DNA from: Frondihabitans sp. Leaf304
GTDB lineage: Bacteria > Actinomycetota > Actinomycetes > Actinomycetales > Microbacteriaceae
Reading direction: 5' to 3'
Assembly: GCF_001423105.1 (NCBI RefSeq)
Contig: NZ_LMNV01000003.1
Span: forward strand, 383,449 to 447,448
DNA length: 64,000 nt
The notes under the pieces were generated by a model. That model was not told the DNA's origin. It made no database searches and saw only the letters and a program-made list of their open reading frames with translations. Shown piece after piece: positions 34,252 through 43,418 of the stretch (positions are counted from its first letter, which is position 1; every line of letters starts with the position of its first letter). The translations under genes and the position numbers were made by a program.

Positions 34252-35141
34252 CAGAACCCCTGCCCGGCGCGGCTGTCGCCCGCCGACCACGGTGTGACGA
34301 GGCGACCGATTCGGCCGATCACGAAGTAGGCGAGGCCTGCGACACCGCCGCAGATCAGCGCGATCGCCCAGAGCTTGACGCTGGCAGCGGTGGCCTGCGC
34401 GGCCAGAAGAAGGATCCCGATGCCCGAGTCGACCCCGAGGAGGAAGTACTCCCCCAGCACCGCGCCGAGGAACGCTGCCGGCGCTGCCAGCTTGAGCGCC
34501 GCCATGATGCTCGGCAGGGCCGCGATGAAGCGCACCTTGACGAGCTGCGTGAGGCGCGAGCCGCCGTAGGCGCGGACGATATCGAGTTGGGTCTGGGTCG
34601 CGGCGTTGAGGCCGAGAATGGCGCCGACCACGGTCGTGAAGATGACGCTCAGGGCGGCCAGGAAGATCGACGTGGTGCGGGATCCTGCGGGCATCAGAAG
34701 CGTCACGATGGGCGCGATCGCCGTCAATGGGATGCACGAGGTGACGACCGCGAGCTGCGTCGACATGCCCTCGAACCACGGGAAGACGAGCACGAGCGCG
34801 GCCAGCACGAAGGCGATGAGGTTGCCCCACAGGAATCCCCAGCCGGCAGTCGCGGCCGTCTGGGCGATCGCGTTCCAGTAGACCGGGTCGGTGAGGTCGT
34901 GGAGGAGCTGGGCGGCGACGAGACCCGGCTGCGGCACGCTGCCCGTGACGGAGAACGCGGTGACGGCGACGATCTGCCAGACCACCAGGATCACGATGAT
35001 GCCGACGACGGAGCCGACCCAGGGCGGCATCGAACGGAAGGAGTCGAGCAGCGAGCGGCGAACGGGGCCGCGGCTCGTCTCGACGTCGAGGGCGATGCTC
35101 TGCGAGAGCTCGCGCTCGGACGCCTGCTTGAGGTCAGTCAT
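34251..35141 (-). CDS. ABC importer permease (NitT/TauT family), first copy
   Basis: 296 residues, six predicted membrane helices after a cytosolic N-terminus of about 40 residues. The EAA loop is [41 protein letters not shown] 35141 overlaps the ATPase stop by 8 bp, so translation is coupled to it. Partner of the second permease; both face one ATPase and one lipoprotein. Confidence 0.9.
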   Translation of the reverse strand: MTDLKQASERELSQSIALDVETSRGPVRRSLLDSFRSMPPWVGSVVGIIVILVVWQIVAVTAFSVTGSVPQPGLVAAQLLHDLTDPVYWNAIAQTAATAGWGFLWGNLIAFVLAALVLVFPWFEGMSTQLAVVTSCIPLTAIAPIVTLLMPAGSRTTSIFLAALSVIFTTVVGAILGLNAATQTQLDIVRAYGGSRLTQLVKVRFIAALPSIMAALKLAAPAAFLGAVLGEYFLLGVDSGIGILLLAAQATAASVKLWAIALICGGVAGLAYFVIGRIGRLVTPWSAGDSRAGQGF

Positions 35142-35976
35142 CGACGGCCGCCCCGTGCGAGCCGAAGAGGATCTCGGAGATGCGATCGACGTAGGCGTGG
35201 AACTCGGGAGTGCGAGTCAGTTCGGGGAGGCGCGGGCGCGGCAGGTCGATCTCGACGACCTCCGCGATGCGGCCGGGTCGAGCGCTCATGACGGCGACGA
35301 CGTCGGAGAGGAACACGGCCTCCGAGATGCCGTGGGTGACCATCAGCGTGGTCGCGGGCTTCTCGGTCCAGATGCGAAGCAGCTCGACGTTCATCCGCTG
35401 GCGCGTCATGTCGTCGAGTGCACCGAACGGCTCATCGAGCAGCATGATCGTCGGCTGCACGGCGAGGCAGCGCGCGATCGACACACGTTGGCGCATGCCG
35501 CCGGAGAGCTGGGCGGGCTTGGCGTTCTCGAAACCCTTGAGCCCGACCAGGTCGATGAGGTCGTCGACGAGCCCTGCGGGCGGGGTGATACCGGCGACCT
35601 CGAGTGGAAGCCGGATGTTGGCCGTCACGCTCCGCCACGGCAGCAGCGCGCTGTCCTGGAAGGCGATGCCGGTCTCGTGGCTCTTCTGGATCTCGGCGGC
35701 GGATTTGCCGTTGACGACCACGGCACCGGAGCTCGGGGTCTCCAGGCCCGCCAGGATGCGGAGAATCGTCGATTTTCCGCATCCCGACGGACCGAGGAGG
35801 GTCAGGAAGGCGTCTTTCTTCGTGCCCAGGTTGATCTCGGACAGGGCCTGGACGGACTTCCGGCCGAGCTGGAACGTCTTGGTAAGACCCTGGATGTTGA
35901 TGCCGGTGGCGAGTTCCGGCGAACCGGCCGGGTCGTTCGTGGCGAGCGAGAGCTGAGTACTGGGCGCGAAAGACAT
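35134..35976 (-). CDS. ABC importer ATPase (NitT/TauT family)
   Basis: 280 residues. Walker [18 protein letters not shown]-loop [15 protein letters not shown], signature [16 protein letters not shown], Walker [20 protein letters not shown] and the switch His in [14 protein letters not shown] are intact. It powers the two permeases that follow. ATG 35976 lies 5 bp from the stop of the binding-protein gene. The tail of about 40 residues after the core ([20 protein letters not shown]) is usual for SsuB/TauB-like proteins. Confidence 0.93.
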   Translation of the reverse strand: MSFAPSTQLSLATNDPAGSPELATGINIQGLTKTFQLGRKSVQALSEINLGTKKDAFLTLLGPSGCGKSTILRILAGLETPSSGAVVVNGKSAAEIQKSHETGIAFQDSALLPWRSVTANIRLPLEVAGITPPAGLVDDLIDLVGLKGFENAKPAQLSGGMRQRVSIARCLAVQPTIMLLDEPFGALDDMTRQRMNVELLRIWTEKPATTLMVTHGISEAVFLSDVVAVMSARPGRIAEVVEIDLPRPRLPELTRTPEFHAYVDRISEILFGSHGAAVDD

Positions 35977-35981
35977 GGCGA

Positions 35982-37106
35982 TCAGGCGGTCGGGATCGTG
36001 AAGGTCGTGATCAGCTCGGGGTTCTCTTTGTAGACCTCGTTGATCAGGGTCAGGTCGAACAGTTTCTCGGCCGTGATGTCTGTTCCCATGGCCTTGAGCG
36101 ACGCGATGTTCTCGGCCACGAGCTCGTCGGTTATCGTAAAGAGGCCGTTCTTGTTGACGTCGTCGGTCAGGATCAGGGTGTTCTGCGCCTCGGCCTCCTT
36201 CGTCTGCTCGGCCACGTCGAGATCCTGATCCTTGCCGTACTTCTCGGCGGCGTACTTGGCGCTCTGAGCGGGATCCTTGGCGGCGTCGGTCCAGCCCTGC
36301 ACCTCGGCCTTGAGGAAGGCCTTGAGGGTGTCGCGCTTGTTGTCGATCGCATCCTGCGTGGTGGTGAAGGTCTCGGCGACGAACGGGAGACCGTTGTCGG
36401 CGAAGCCCAGCACGACCGGGGTGAAGCCGTCGGCCTCGGCCAGGATCGGCTCGTTGGTGATGTACGACATGTGCGCGTCGTACTTGCCCGCCTCGAGCGG
36501 GGCGATGTCGTACTGCGTGGTGACCATCGTCACGTCGGAGGTGGTCAGGCCGTTCGCCTTCAAGAAGCCCTCGAAGATGGTCTGGTTGCCTCCGGACTGC
36601 ACGCCGATCTTCTTGCCCTTGAGGTCGGCGACGGTCTTGATCGGGGTCTTCTCGTCGAGCGACAGCAGGCAGAACGGGTTCTTCTGGAAGGTCGTGCCGA
36701 TGATCTTGAGGGTCGCGCCCTTGTTGATCGAGGGGGCGGTGATCGACGGCGACGACAGGCCGACAAGCGCCTGTCCGGCGAGGAGGGCTTCTTCGGCGCC
36801 GGTCTGACCGCCACCGGCGAGAAGCGTGACCGCGTCGAAACCGGCCTTCGTGTAGTAGCCCTTCTCGGTCGCGAAGTACTCGCCCGCGAACTCGATGTTC
36901 TTGATCCACGACAGCTGCACGGCAATTGTGCCGAGGCTTCCGGCAGCAGCGGCACCGGACGATTTCGGGCTCGAACCGGAATCGGTTGAGCAGGCGGCCA
37001 GGAGGGCTGTGGTGCCGACCACGAGGCCGACGCTTCCCCCGAGGCGCAGGAACCCGCGACGGTCGTAGTCCTTTTTCAGCACGGGCGGGGCAGAGAAGAT
37101 GCTCAT
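35982..37106 (-). CDS. Tat-exported substrate-binding lipoprotein (NMT1/THI5-like)
   Basis: 374 residues. The signal peptide combines a twin-arginine motif ([11 protein letters not shown], about 16-26) and a lipobox (LLAAC), so it is exported folded through Tat and lipid-anchored. The mature domain is NMT1/THI5-like: [47 protein letters not shown] and [17 protein letters not shown]. This family binds pyrimidines, riboflavin precursors, nitrate, taurine and purine-like compounds; purine is inferred from the adjacent deaminases. ATG 37106 has GGAG four bases upstream; it is the first gene of a six-gene operon ending in the broken deaminase. Confidence 0.9.
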   Translation of the reverse strand: MSIFSAPPVLKKDYDRRGFLRLGGSVGLVVGTTALLAACSTDSGSSPKSSGAAAAGSLGTIAVQLSWIKNIEFAGEYFATEKGYYTKAGFDAVTLLAGGGQTGAEEALLAGQALVGLSSPSITAPSINKGATLKIIGTTFQKNPFCLLSLDEKTPIKTVADLKGKKIGVQSGGNQTIFEGFLKANGLTTSDVTMVTTQYDIAPLEAGKYDAHMSYITNEPILAEADGFTPVVLGFADNGLPFVAETFTTTQDAIDNKRDTLKAFLKAEVQGWTDAAKDPAQSAKYAAEKYGKDQDLDVAEQTKEAEAQNTLILTDDVNKNGLFTITDELVAENIASLKAMGTDITAEKLFDLTLINEVYKENPELITTFTIPTA

Positions 37107-37203
37107 GGCACTCCAAGGGGCTCGGTGGCTCAGAAGGGATCGTTCGCGGCTGGGGCGGGTCTGTGGCCGCGGCATCGATCGGTGATCCTCGGAACGCTAG
37201 ACC

Positions 37204-37220
37204 GCCGATGTTTCATCGGC
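37204..37220. promoter_or_regulatory. Palindromic operator candidate of the purine operon
   Basis: GCCGATGTTTCATCGGC is a perfect 7-3-7 palindrome in the 168-bp divergent gap between the ABC operon and its TetR-type regulator, the expected place for a TetR operator. Confidence 0.55.
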
Positions 37221-37261
37221 ATTTCGGTCGGATTGCCGTCGTCGCACTCCCGGCCAACCGA

Positions 37262-37267
37262 TAGCGT
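37262..37267 (+). promoter_or_regulatory. -10 element of the leaderless TetR gene
   Basis: TAGCGT, 7 nt before ATG 37275; no ribosome site. Confidence 0.4.
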
Positions 37268-37274
37268 CGACGGC

Positions 37275-37877
37275 ATGGACGACGTCGACGGAGCCACTCG
37301 GGCCACGGGCGCACCCGGTCGCCGCGACGAACTGCTCGACCGCATCGTCGATCACGTCGTCGAGAACGGCATCGCCCAGATCACCCTGCGGGCACTTGCC
37401 ACGGCGGTGGGCTCGAACAACCGCATGCTGCTCTACTACTTCGGCTCGCGAGAAGAGCTCATCGTCGAGGCGCTGCACGGAGCCGAGTCGCGGTTTCCGA
37501 CCATGGCCGAGGTGATCACGTTTCTCGATGATGACGCCCTGCCGCTCGCGGAACGTCTCGGGGGCGCGTGGGCGATCATCGCGGATCCTCGGAACCGGGC
37601 TTTCCACCGGCTCTTCTTCGAGATCTTCGGCCTCGCCGGGTTCGAGCGCGACCGCTTCGCCACCCTGCTGGGGTTGATCGGCACCGAGTGGGTCGGTCAC
37701 GTCGCCGGCGCGTTCGAAGACGCCGGCGCGTCACCCGACCAGGCTCTCGAGCTCGGCCACGAGACCGTGGCGCTCTGGCGGGGGCTCCAGGCGTCGCTGC
37801 TCAGCCTCGGCGACGACGCGCTCGTGGGCCGGGTGGCCGACAGTGCGCACCGGGCCCTCTGCGAGCGCGTGGTGTGA
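37275..37877 (+). CDS. TetR family regulator of the purine importer operon
   Basis: 200 residues. HTH at about 15-62: RRDELLDRIVDHVVENGIAQITLRALATAVGSNNRMLLYYFGSREELI, ending with the TetR LYYFGS signature. The C-terminal ligand domain is unassigned. It is divergent from the ABC/deaminase operon with a perfect palindrome between them, so repression of that operon with a purine-like effector is the natural inference. ATG 37275 is leaderless by the same rule as other genes here; the open frame upstream has no similarity. Confidence 0.85.
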   Translation: MDDVDGATRATGAPGRRDELLDRIVDHVVENGIAQITLRALATAVGSNNRMLLYYFGSREELIVEALHGAESRFPTMAEVITFLDDDALPLAERLGGAWAIIADPRNRAFHRLFFEIFGLAGFERDRFATLLGLIGTEWVGHVAGAFEDAGASPDQALELGHETVALWRGLQASLLSLGDDALVGRVADSAHRALCERVV

Positions 37878-37969
37878 CCGTCGTCGCCCCAACGGAGGCC
37901 AGGATCCGGCCCGCCGTGTTACGACTTCGCGCCTGCTTCGTAAACAGCCTGTTTCGCACCTAGACCCCG

Positions 37970-37989
37970 AGTGAACCATTTGGTTCACT
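37970..37989. promoter_or_regulatory. Perfect 9-2-9 operator upstream of the flavin monooxygenase
   Basis: AGTGAACCATTTGGTTCACT ends 6 bp before ATG 37996 and would block transcription or initiation when bound. It resembles in shape the RutR-type box (TTGACCAnnTGGTCAA) and differs from the operator at 37204. Confidence 0.6.
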
Positions 37990-37995
37990 GGCGCC

Positions 37996-39438
37996 ATGAA
38001 GCAGATGCATCTCGGCGTGTTCGAAGTCGCCGGCACACAGGTCGGCGGAACGCGCAGCTGGTCGCACCCTCGAAGCGACTCCGTCCGGTACCACGAGCTC
38101 GATCTGTGGATCGGCATGGCGAAGATCCTCGACCAGGCGGGATTCGACTTCCTGTTCTTCGCCGATGGCTTCGGCTACCCGACCATCGACGGCGACCTGC
38201 CCGAGATGGCGGCGCGGGGCGGAATCAACTTTCCGGGCATGGATCCGTCGCTGCTGATCCCGACCCTGGCCCGCGAGACCACCCGGCTCGGCTTCGTGGT
38301 CACTTCGGCGACGGGGCTCGACCACCCCCTGCAGACCGCCCGGCGTTTCGCCACGCTCGACCACCTCACCGGCGGCCGCATCGGCTGGAACATCGTCACG
38401 GGCGGCTCGGCGAACGCCGTCGCCGCGCTGTTCGGCCACACCGAGATGGTCAAGCACGACGACCGCTACGACCAGGCCGACGAGTACGTCGACCTCGCCA
38501 TGACTCTCTGGGAGGGCTCCTGGGAAGACGACGGCTTCCGCGCCGACAAAGACGCCGAGATCCTCGCCGACCGCTCGAAGATCCACCGCATCTCGTTCGA
38601 AGGCCAGCACTTCCGCTCGAACGGCTACTTCACGGTCGCACCGTCGCCGCAGCGGACACCGACGCTGTTCCAGGCCGGCACGTCGCAGCGCGGTCGTGCC
38701 TACGCCGCCCGCAATGCCGAAGCGGTCTTCGTCCAGTACACGACCGGCCAGCACACCAAGGCGAACGTCGCCGACATCCGCGCCCGCGCCGCCGAGCACG
38801 GCCGCGACCCGGACTCCATCGTGACGATGGTCGGGCTCTCGGTGACAGTCGCCCCGACGAGCGAGGAGGCGCATACCCTCCGGGCCGAATTCGACGCGAT
38901 GCAGACCGACGAGGTCGTCGCCGTGCTCTACGCCGGCAACACCGGCATCGATCTGCTCTCGCTCGACCCCGATCGCGATCTGACCCAGCTGCGCGACGAC
39001 GGCGGGCAGATCGGACAGATCGCCCAGAGCAACATCGACCGCTTCCTGCCCACCGACGGCACGGCTCCCCCGACCGTCCGCGAGATCCTGGACGATCTCA
39101 AGGGCAAGGGCACGCGCGGCCTCCAGCTCGTCGGCGATCCGATCGAGGTCGCCGATGCTCTCGAACGCATCATGGACGAGACCGGCCTCGACGGCTTCCT
39201 GCTCGAACCGCTGTTTGGCACCGCCGACTGCGTCGACTTCGCCGAACTCGTCGTGCCCGAGCTCCGTCGCCGCGGCCGCATGCCCCTGGAGCCGGCCACC
39301 GGCACCCTCCGCGAGCAGGTGCTCGGACGACCCGGAGCCCACCTCTCAGCCGACCACCCCGGCCGCACCTTCGTGGTGACGCCGAGCCCGGCACCCGCCG
39401 ATCAGGCGCGCGAGGCCCAGGCCGCGATGTCGTCGTAG
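37996..39438 (+). CDS. LLM-class flavin-dependent monooxygenase (NtaA/SnaA/DmoA type)
   Basis: 480 residues. Two-component FMNH2-dependent monooxygenases of this group oxidise small organic compounds (nitrilotriacetate, dimethyl sulfide, alkanesulfonates, heterocycles). Segments typical of the group: WSHPRSDSVRYHELDLWIGMAKILDQAGFDFLFFAD near the N-terminus, LDHLTGGRIGWNIVTGGSANAVAALFG (FMN site) and PQRTPTLFQAGTSQRGRAYAARNAEAVFV. The flavin reductase partner is not adjacent. Substrate unknown; linkage to the purine operon is suggestive only. Its 3' end overlaps the HAD gene by 37 bp, tail to tail. A perfect operator sits just before the start. Confidence 0.87.
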   Translation: MKQMHLGVFEVAGTQVGGTRSWSHPRSDSVRYHELDLWIGMAKILDQAGFDFLFFADGFGYPTIDGDLPEMAARGGINFPGMDPSLLIPTLARETTRLGFVVTSATGLDHPLQTARRFATLDHLTGGRIGWNIVTGGSANAVAALFGHTEMVKHDDRYDQADEYVDLAMTLWEGSWEDDGFRADKDAEILADRSKIHRISFEGQHFRSNGYFTVAPSPQRTPTLFQAGTSQRGRAYAARNAEAVFVQYTTGQHTKANVADIRARAAEHGRDPDSIVTMVGLSVTVAPTSEEAHTLRAEFDAMQTDEVVAVLYAGNTGIDLLSLDPDRDLTQLRDDGGQIGQIAQSNIDRFLPTDGTAPPTVREILDDLKGKGTRGLQLVGDPIEVADALERIMDETGLDGFLLEPLFGTADCVDFAELVVPELRRRGRMPLEPATGTLREQVLGRPGAHLSADHPGRTFVVTPSPAPADQAREAQAAMSS

Positions 39439-40148
39439 AGCCCCTCGAAGGTCGGGGCCCGGAAAGTGGGCTTTGCTTCGGCAGCTGCGAACCGCTCGAT
39501 CAGGGCCGTAGGGGATTTCTGATCGGCGGCCGGCTCGAGGTCGTTGCGCCAGATGTCGCCCACGCTGAGCAGATGCTCGGGGTGGGCGGCCAGGCCGTGC
39601 TTCTCCCGCAGAGACGTAAGGATCCGAGGCATCCCCCTTGGTTTACCGGCATCGGTCACGATCTCGTCGAAGACGCCGTCGAGCCCCAGGTGCGTCAGCT
39701 GCCCGGCTACGCCGGTCGCCGTGGCATTGGTGACGAGCACGACGGTGACGCCGGCGCGCCTCAGGCCGGTGAGGAAGTCGGCGAGGCCGGCCGGAGCCCA
39801 GGTCTCGAGGAGGCCGTCGGCCAACTCGCGGCGGCTGGCCTCGTACGCGCGGCTGAGCGAAGCGGCGGCGACGCCGCGGGAGCGCGCGAGAGAGGCCGCA
39901 GCCGCGTAGCCGTCGGCGGCGTCGACCAGAGTTGCGAGGTGGCGAGCTGCGGATCCTGCACTCTGGTCTTGGTGCTCATGGACAGCTGCGTCGGGGCCGG
40001 CCAGGAACGCGCGGATCGTTGATTCGACGACGCGCTCGGTCTCGGGCAGGGCCTCGTCGATGTGCCGCGCGTAGCTGAGCACGGGTTCGTCGCCGAGGCA
40101 GACGGTGCCGTCGAAGTCGAGGACGAGCAGTCGCGACAGCGGTGTCAC
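39402..40148 (-). CDS. HAD family hydrolase
   Basis: 248 residues. Nucleophile Asp in LLVLDFDGTVCLGD (motif I), VVLVTNATATG (motif II), Lys in the VTDAGKPRGM region (motif III) and LLSVGDIWRNDLEPA (motif IV), with an inserted helical cap between about residues 30 and 110. Phosphatase of an unknown small phosphate ester. ATG 40148; its start nearly touches the prs stop, so it may be transcribed with prs and glmU. Confidence 0.87.
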   Translation of the reverse strand: MTPLSRLLVLDFDGTVCLGDEPVLSYARHIDEALPETERVVESTIRAFLAGPDAAVHEHQDQSAGSAARHLATLVDAADGYAAAASLARSRGVAAASLSRAYEASRRELADGLLETWAPAGLADFLTGLRRAGVTVVLVTNATATGVAGQLTHLGLDGVFDEIVTDAGKPRGMPRILTSLREKHGLAAHPEHLLSVGDIWRNDLEPAADQKSPTALIERFAAAEAKPTFRAPTFEGLYDDIAAWASRA

Positions 40149-40149
40149 C

Positions 40150-41127
40150 TCAGGCGGCGCCGTCGAACATCGACGTGACCGACCCGTTGTCGAACACCTC
40201 GTGGATCGCGCGGGCGATGAGCGGAGCGATCGGCAGGATCGTGAGGCTGTCGAACATCTGGTGCTCGGTGATCGGCAGGGTGTCGGTGACGACGACCGAG
40301 TCGATGAACTCGTTCGAGAGGATCTCGGGAGCCGGGTCGGAGAAGACGGCGTGCGTCGCGGCCACGATGACCCCGAGGGCTCCGGCCTTCTTCAGCGCCT
40401 CGGCGGCCTTGGCGATCGTGCGACCCGTGTCGATGAGGTCGTCGACCAGCAGGCAGACACGACCGCTGACCTCACCGACGATCTCGTGCACCGAGACCTC
40501 GTTCATGACGCGGGGGTCGCGACGCTTGTGGATGATCGCCAGCGGCGCTCCGAGCTTCTCGCTCCAGATGTCGGCCACCTTGACGCGCCCCATGTCGGGT
40601 GAGACGACGGTCAGCGTCGAGGGGTCGAGGCGCTCCTGGAAGTGCTTCAGTAGCACGGGCATGGCGAAGAGGTGGTCGACCGGACCGTCGAAGAAGCCCT
40701 GGATCTGCGGCGCATGCAGGTCGACGCTCATGATGCGGTGCGCGCCGGCGGCCTTGAACAGGTCGGCCACGAGGCGGGCCGAGATCGGCTCGCGACCGCG
40801 ACCCTTCTTGTCTTGGCGGGCGTAGGGGTAATAGGGAGCGACGACTGTGATGCGCTTGGCCGAGGCCCGCTTGAGCGCATCGACCATGATGAGCTGCTCC
40901 ATGAGCCACTCGTTGATCGGCCGGGTGTGCGATTGGATCACGAACGCGTCAGAGCCGCGGACGCTGTCGTCGTATCGCGCGTAGATCTCGCTCGACGCGA
41001 AGGTGCGTGCGTCGGTGTGCGTCAGCTCGGTGCCGAGCTCCTGCGCGATGTCGATCGCCAGCTGCGGGTGCGCACGCCCCGTCACAAGGACGAGACGGTT
41101 TTCGCCGGTGATCTTGATTCCCGACAC
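40150..41127 (-). CDS. prs: Ribose-phosphate pyrophosphokinase (PRPP synthetase)
   Basis: 325 residues. Makes PRPP from ribose 5-phosphate and ATP for purine, pyrimidine, His, Trp and NAD synthesis. ATP site with FVIQSHTRPINEWLMEQLIM, VAPYYPYARQDKKGRGREPI, the VDLHAPQIQGFF segment, the flexible loop HKRRDPRV with catalytic Lys and Arg, and PRPP loop LLVDDLIDTGRTIAKA are canonical. It is the housekeeping enzyme, contrasted with the divergent paralogue at 45096-46013. GTG 41127 is a weakly supported start at the conserved N-terminus. Adjacent to glmU, as in Mycobacterium (prsA-glmU). Confidence 0.95.
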   Translation of the reverse strand: MSGIKITGENRLVLVTGRAHPQLAIDIAQELGTELTHTDARTFASSEIYARYDDSVRGSDAFVIQSHTRPINEWLMEQLIMVDALKRASAKRITVVAPYYPYARQDKKGRGREPISARLVADLFKAAGAHRIMSVDLHAPQIQGFFDGPVDHLFAMPVLLKHFQERLDPSTLTVVSPDMGRVKVADIWSEKLGAPLAIIHKRRDPRVMNEVSVHEIVGEVSGRVCLLVDDLIDTGRTIAKAAEALKKAGALGVIVAATHAVFSDPAPEILSNEFIDSVVVTDTLPITEHQMFDSLTILPIAPLIARAIHEVFDNGSVTSMFDGAA

Positions 41128-41207
41128 GTCACTCGCTCTCTGGCCCGGGGGCCCCGACACCGGCCGCAGGGCGGCGCAGTCATCGATTGGTGGTTCTGGG
41201 TGCTCGG

Positions 41208-42641
41208 TCAGCTCGCCGTCTCGCTGGTCGCCGCCGCGTCGGCTGCCGCCTTCGCCGCGTCGGTGCCGGGGCGCTTGGCCTCGACCCACCCGCTCATGGT
41301 TCGCTGCGGAGCGACGGTGATAGCCAAGGATCCGGCCGGCACGTCTTTGCGGACGACCGTTCCGGCGCCTGTGTACGCTCCGTCGCCAATCCTAACGGGC
41401 GCGACGAAGACGTTGTGCGACCCGGTGCGCACGTGCGACCCGACCACCGTGCGGTGCTTGTTCACGCCGTCGTAGTTGGCCGTGATCGTGCCGGCTCCGA
41501 TGTTCGCGCCGACGCCGACCTCGGTGTCGCCGACGTAGCTGAGGTGGGGAACCTTGCTGCCCTCGCCGATGGTCGAGTTCTTCGTCTCGACGAAGGTGCC
41601 GATCTTGCCGTCGGCACCGAGGATCGTGCCCGGGCGAAGGAAGGCGAACGGGCCGACGGTCGCACCGGCACCGATCACGGCGAGGGTGGCGTCGGTGCGC
41701 TTGACGACGGCGCCCGCCCCGACCTCGGTGTCGACGAGCGTCGTGTCGGGGCCGACGATCGCGCCGGTCTCGACGACGGTGGCGCCCTTCAGCTGCGTTC
41801 CGGGCAGGATCTCGACGTCGGCGGCGAGGCTGACGTCGCGGTCGATCCAGGTGGTCTGCGGGTCGAGGATCGAGACGCCCTCGCGCTGCCAGTGCGTGAC
41901 GATCGTGTCGTTGAGGCGCCGGGCCGCGGCGGCGAGCTGCACGCGGTCGTTGATGCCCTCGACGCGCCAGGCCTCGGCCACGGGCTTGGCCGACACGTGA
42001 CCCCGGTTGATTGTCAACAGCCCGACGACGTCGGTGAGGTACTTCTCGTTCTGCGCGTTTGCGGCGGTCACGAACGGGAGGTGCTTGCGAAGCGCCTCGA
42101 CCGTGAACACGTAGGTGCCGGAGTTGATCTCGGCCACGTCGCGCTCGTCAGCCGAGGCGTCTTTGTGCTCGACGATCTTCTGCACCCGGCCGGAGGAGCG
42201 AATCACGCGGCCGTAGCCCGTGGGATCCTCGAGGATCGCACTCAGCAGGGTCGCGTCGGCCTCGTCGGAGCGGTGCAGCTCGAGAAGGGCGAGGAGGTCG
42301 TCGTCGTCGAGGAACGGCACGTCGGCGCTCACCACGACGACGTCGCCGGTGAAGTCGGCGGGCAGCGCCTCGACGGCCTGCTCGACGGCTCGACCGGTGC
42401 CGGGGGTGTCATCTTGATCGATGAGAACGGCGCTCGGTGCGGCCTCGAGCACGCTCGCGGCGACCGTGTCGCGGTCGTGCCGGACGACGACCATGAGGTG
42501 CTCCGGCTCGAGCGACCGGGCCGTTTCGAGCACGTGGTGGATGAGCGGCAGGCCCGCGAGACGGTGGAGCACCTTGGGCGTCGACGACTTCATGCGGGTG
42601 CCCTGGCCTGCGGCGAGGACGATGACGGCGAGTGGCTGCAT
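41208..42641 (-). CDS. glmU: Bifunctional GlcNAc-1-phosphate uridylyltransferase / GlcN-1-P acetyltransferase
   Basis: 477 residues. Makes UDP-GlcNAc for peptidoglycan in two steps. N-terminal nucleotidyl-transferase (about 1-230) with VIVLAAGQGTRMKSSTPKVLH; C-terminal left-handed beta helix of hexapeptide repeats (about 255-455) with PFAFLRPGTILGADGKIGTFVETKN and the acetyl-CoA segment NIGAGTITANYDGVNKHRT. ATG 42641 has AGGAG five bases upstream. Probably co-transcribed with prs (80-bp gap). In related actinobacteria this region adjoins tRNA-Gln, here separated by about 10 kb of accessory genes. Confidence 0.96.
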   Translation of the reverse strand: MQPLAVIVLAAGQGTRMKSSTPKVLHRLAGLPLIHHVLETARSLEPEHLMVVVRHDRDTVAASVLEAAPSAVLIDQDDTPGTGRAVEQAVEALPADFTGDVVVVSADVPFLDDDDLLALLELHRSDEADATLLSAILEDPTGYGRVIRSSGRVQKIVEHKDASADERDVAEINSGTYVFTVEALRKHLPFVTAANAQNEKYLTDVVGLLTINRGHVSAKPVAEAWRVEGINDRVQLAAAARRLNDTIVTHWQREGVSILDPQTTWIDRDVSLAADVEILPGTQLKGATVVETGAIVGPDTTLVDTEVGAGAVVKRTDATLAVIGAGATVGPFAFLRPGTILGADGKIGTFVETKNSTIGEGSKVPHLSYVGDTEVGVGANIGAGTITANYDGVNKHRTVVGSHVRTGSHNVFVAPVRIGDGAYTGAGTVVRKDVPAGSLAITVAPQRTMSGWVEAKRPGTDAAKAAADAAATSETAS

Positions 42642-42714
42642 GGGTGCTCCTTGGTTCGACGTGCCGGGGCACGAGGTCGACTACCAGGGTAACGAGCCCG
42701 TCGCGAGGACGGTT

Positions 42715-42752
42715 CGTCTGTCAGGCGAGCCGAGGATCCCGCGGCACAGACG
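42715..42752 (-). terminator. Possible terminator of the NAD-salvage operon
   Basis: CGTCTGT (42715-42721) and ACAGACG (42746-42752) form a stem past the last gene of the operon. Only 7 bp and no T-run. Confidence 0.3.
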
Positions 42753-42776
42753 GGACTGACGAGGGTGCGGGGCGGC

Positions 42777-43418
42777 TCAACCGGGGGTCGACCCCCAGGC
42801 CCAGGTGGTCGCCCTTCGTCCGCCGGCGACCGTGGATTCGGCCTTGCCGGTAGCTATCAGCCCGTCGAGGCCGGAGAGCTGACGGTGCAAGTTGCCGGCG
42901 TGCGGCGCTGTGCCGGTCAGAGTCGCGGCGATGGTGGAGGCGTCGCGGGTGCTGAACGTCTCGCCGGTGACCGCACGGGTGAAGGCCTGGTCGACCCAGA
43001 GCCTGGTGCGGGCGACGTCTTTCGAAGCCTCGAGAATTCGGTCATGATCGAACGGCATGCCGCCAACGTCGCCCCAGTCGCGCCAGGTGATCAGGCGCGA
43101 CGGGTGCGGTGCGATGACGGCGAGGAACGCAACACTGATGGCCTTGTCGCGGGGATCCCGCCCGGGGCCGTCGAACGCGCCGACCTGGGTGAGGTGGGTG
43201 ACCTTTCCGGGGTGGAAGCCGCCCTTGTCGGCGAGGGCACGACGGGCTGCCTCCTCGAGTGTTTCGTCGGGGCCGAGGAGGACGCCGGGGAGCGCCTGCT
43301 CCCCGGCGAAGGGCTCGAATCGACGAGTGGCGGTTCCGTAGCGCAGCTTCTGCGTGGATTGGTCGTAGCCGATGGGGACGACGTCGATGGCGATAAGGGG
43401 CTGCTGGCGTTCGGTCAT
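42777..43418 (-). CDS. NrtR-like regulator (degenerate Nudix plus winged helix)
   Basis: 213 residues. The N-terminal Nudix fold has a box (about residues 46-67) that reads R-A-L-A-D-K where active hydrolases have R-E-U-x-E-E, so the catalytic glutamates are lost. This loss plus a C-terminal segment (about 140-213, TGETFSTRDASTIAATLTG) consistent with a winged helix is the hallmark of NrtR, the ADP-ribose-sensing repressor of NAD genes. The start overlaps the nadV stop as ATGA, so it is encoded in the NAD-salvage operon it would regulate. The alternative is a weak ADP-ribose pyrophosphatase, but the lost glutamates argue against it. Confidence 0.72.
   Translation of the reverse strand: MTERQQPLIAIDVVPIGYDQSTQKLRYGTATRRFEPFAGEQALPGVLLGPDETLEEAARRALADKGGFHPGKVTHLTQVGAFDGPGRDPRDKAISVAFLAVIAPHPSRLITWRDWGDVGGMPFDHDRILEASKDVARTRLWVDQAFTRAVTGETFSTRDASTIAATLTGTAPHAGNLHRQLSGLDGLIATGKAESTVAGGRRATTWAWGSTPG

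Noticed and set aside
37996..39438. RutA pyrimidine oxygenase
   Set aside because: The RutR-like operator suggested it, but the protein is about 480 residues with NtaA/SnaA-type motifs, longer than RutA, and no other rut gene is nearby.
37971..40022. 683-codon frame overlapping the flavin monooxygenase
   Set aside because: Arg/Pro/His-rich composition and overlap with a well-conserved gene in another frame show it is a shadow.
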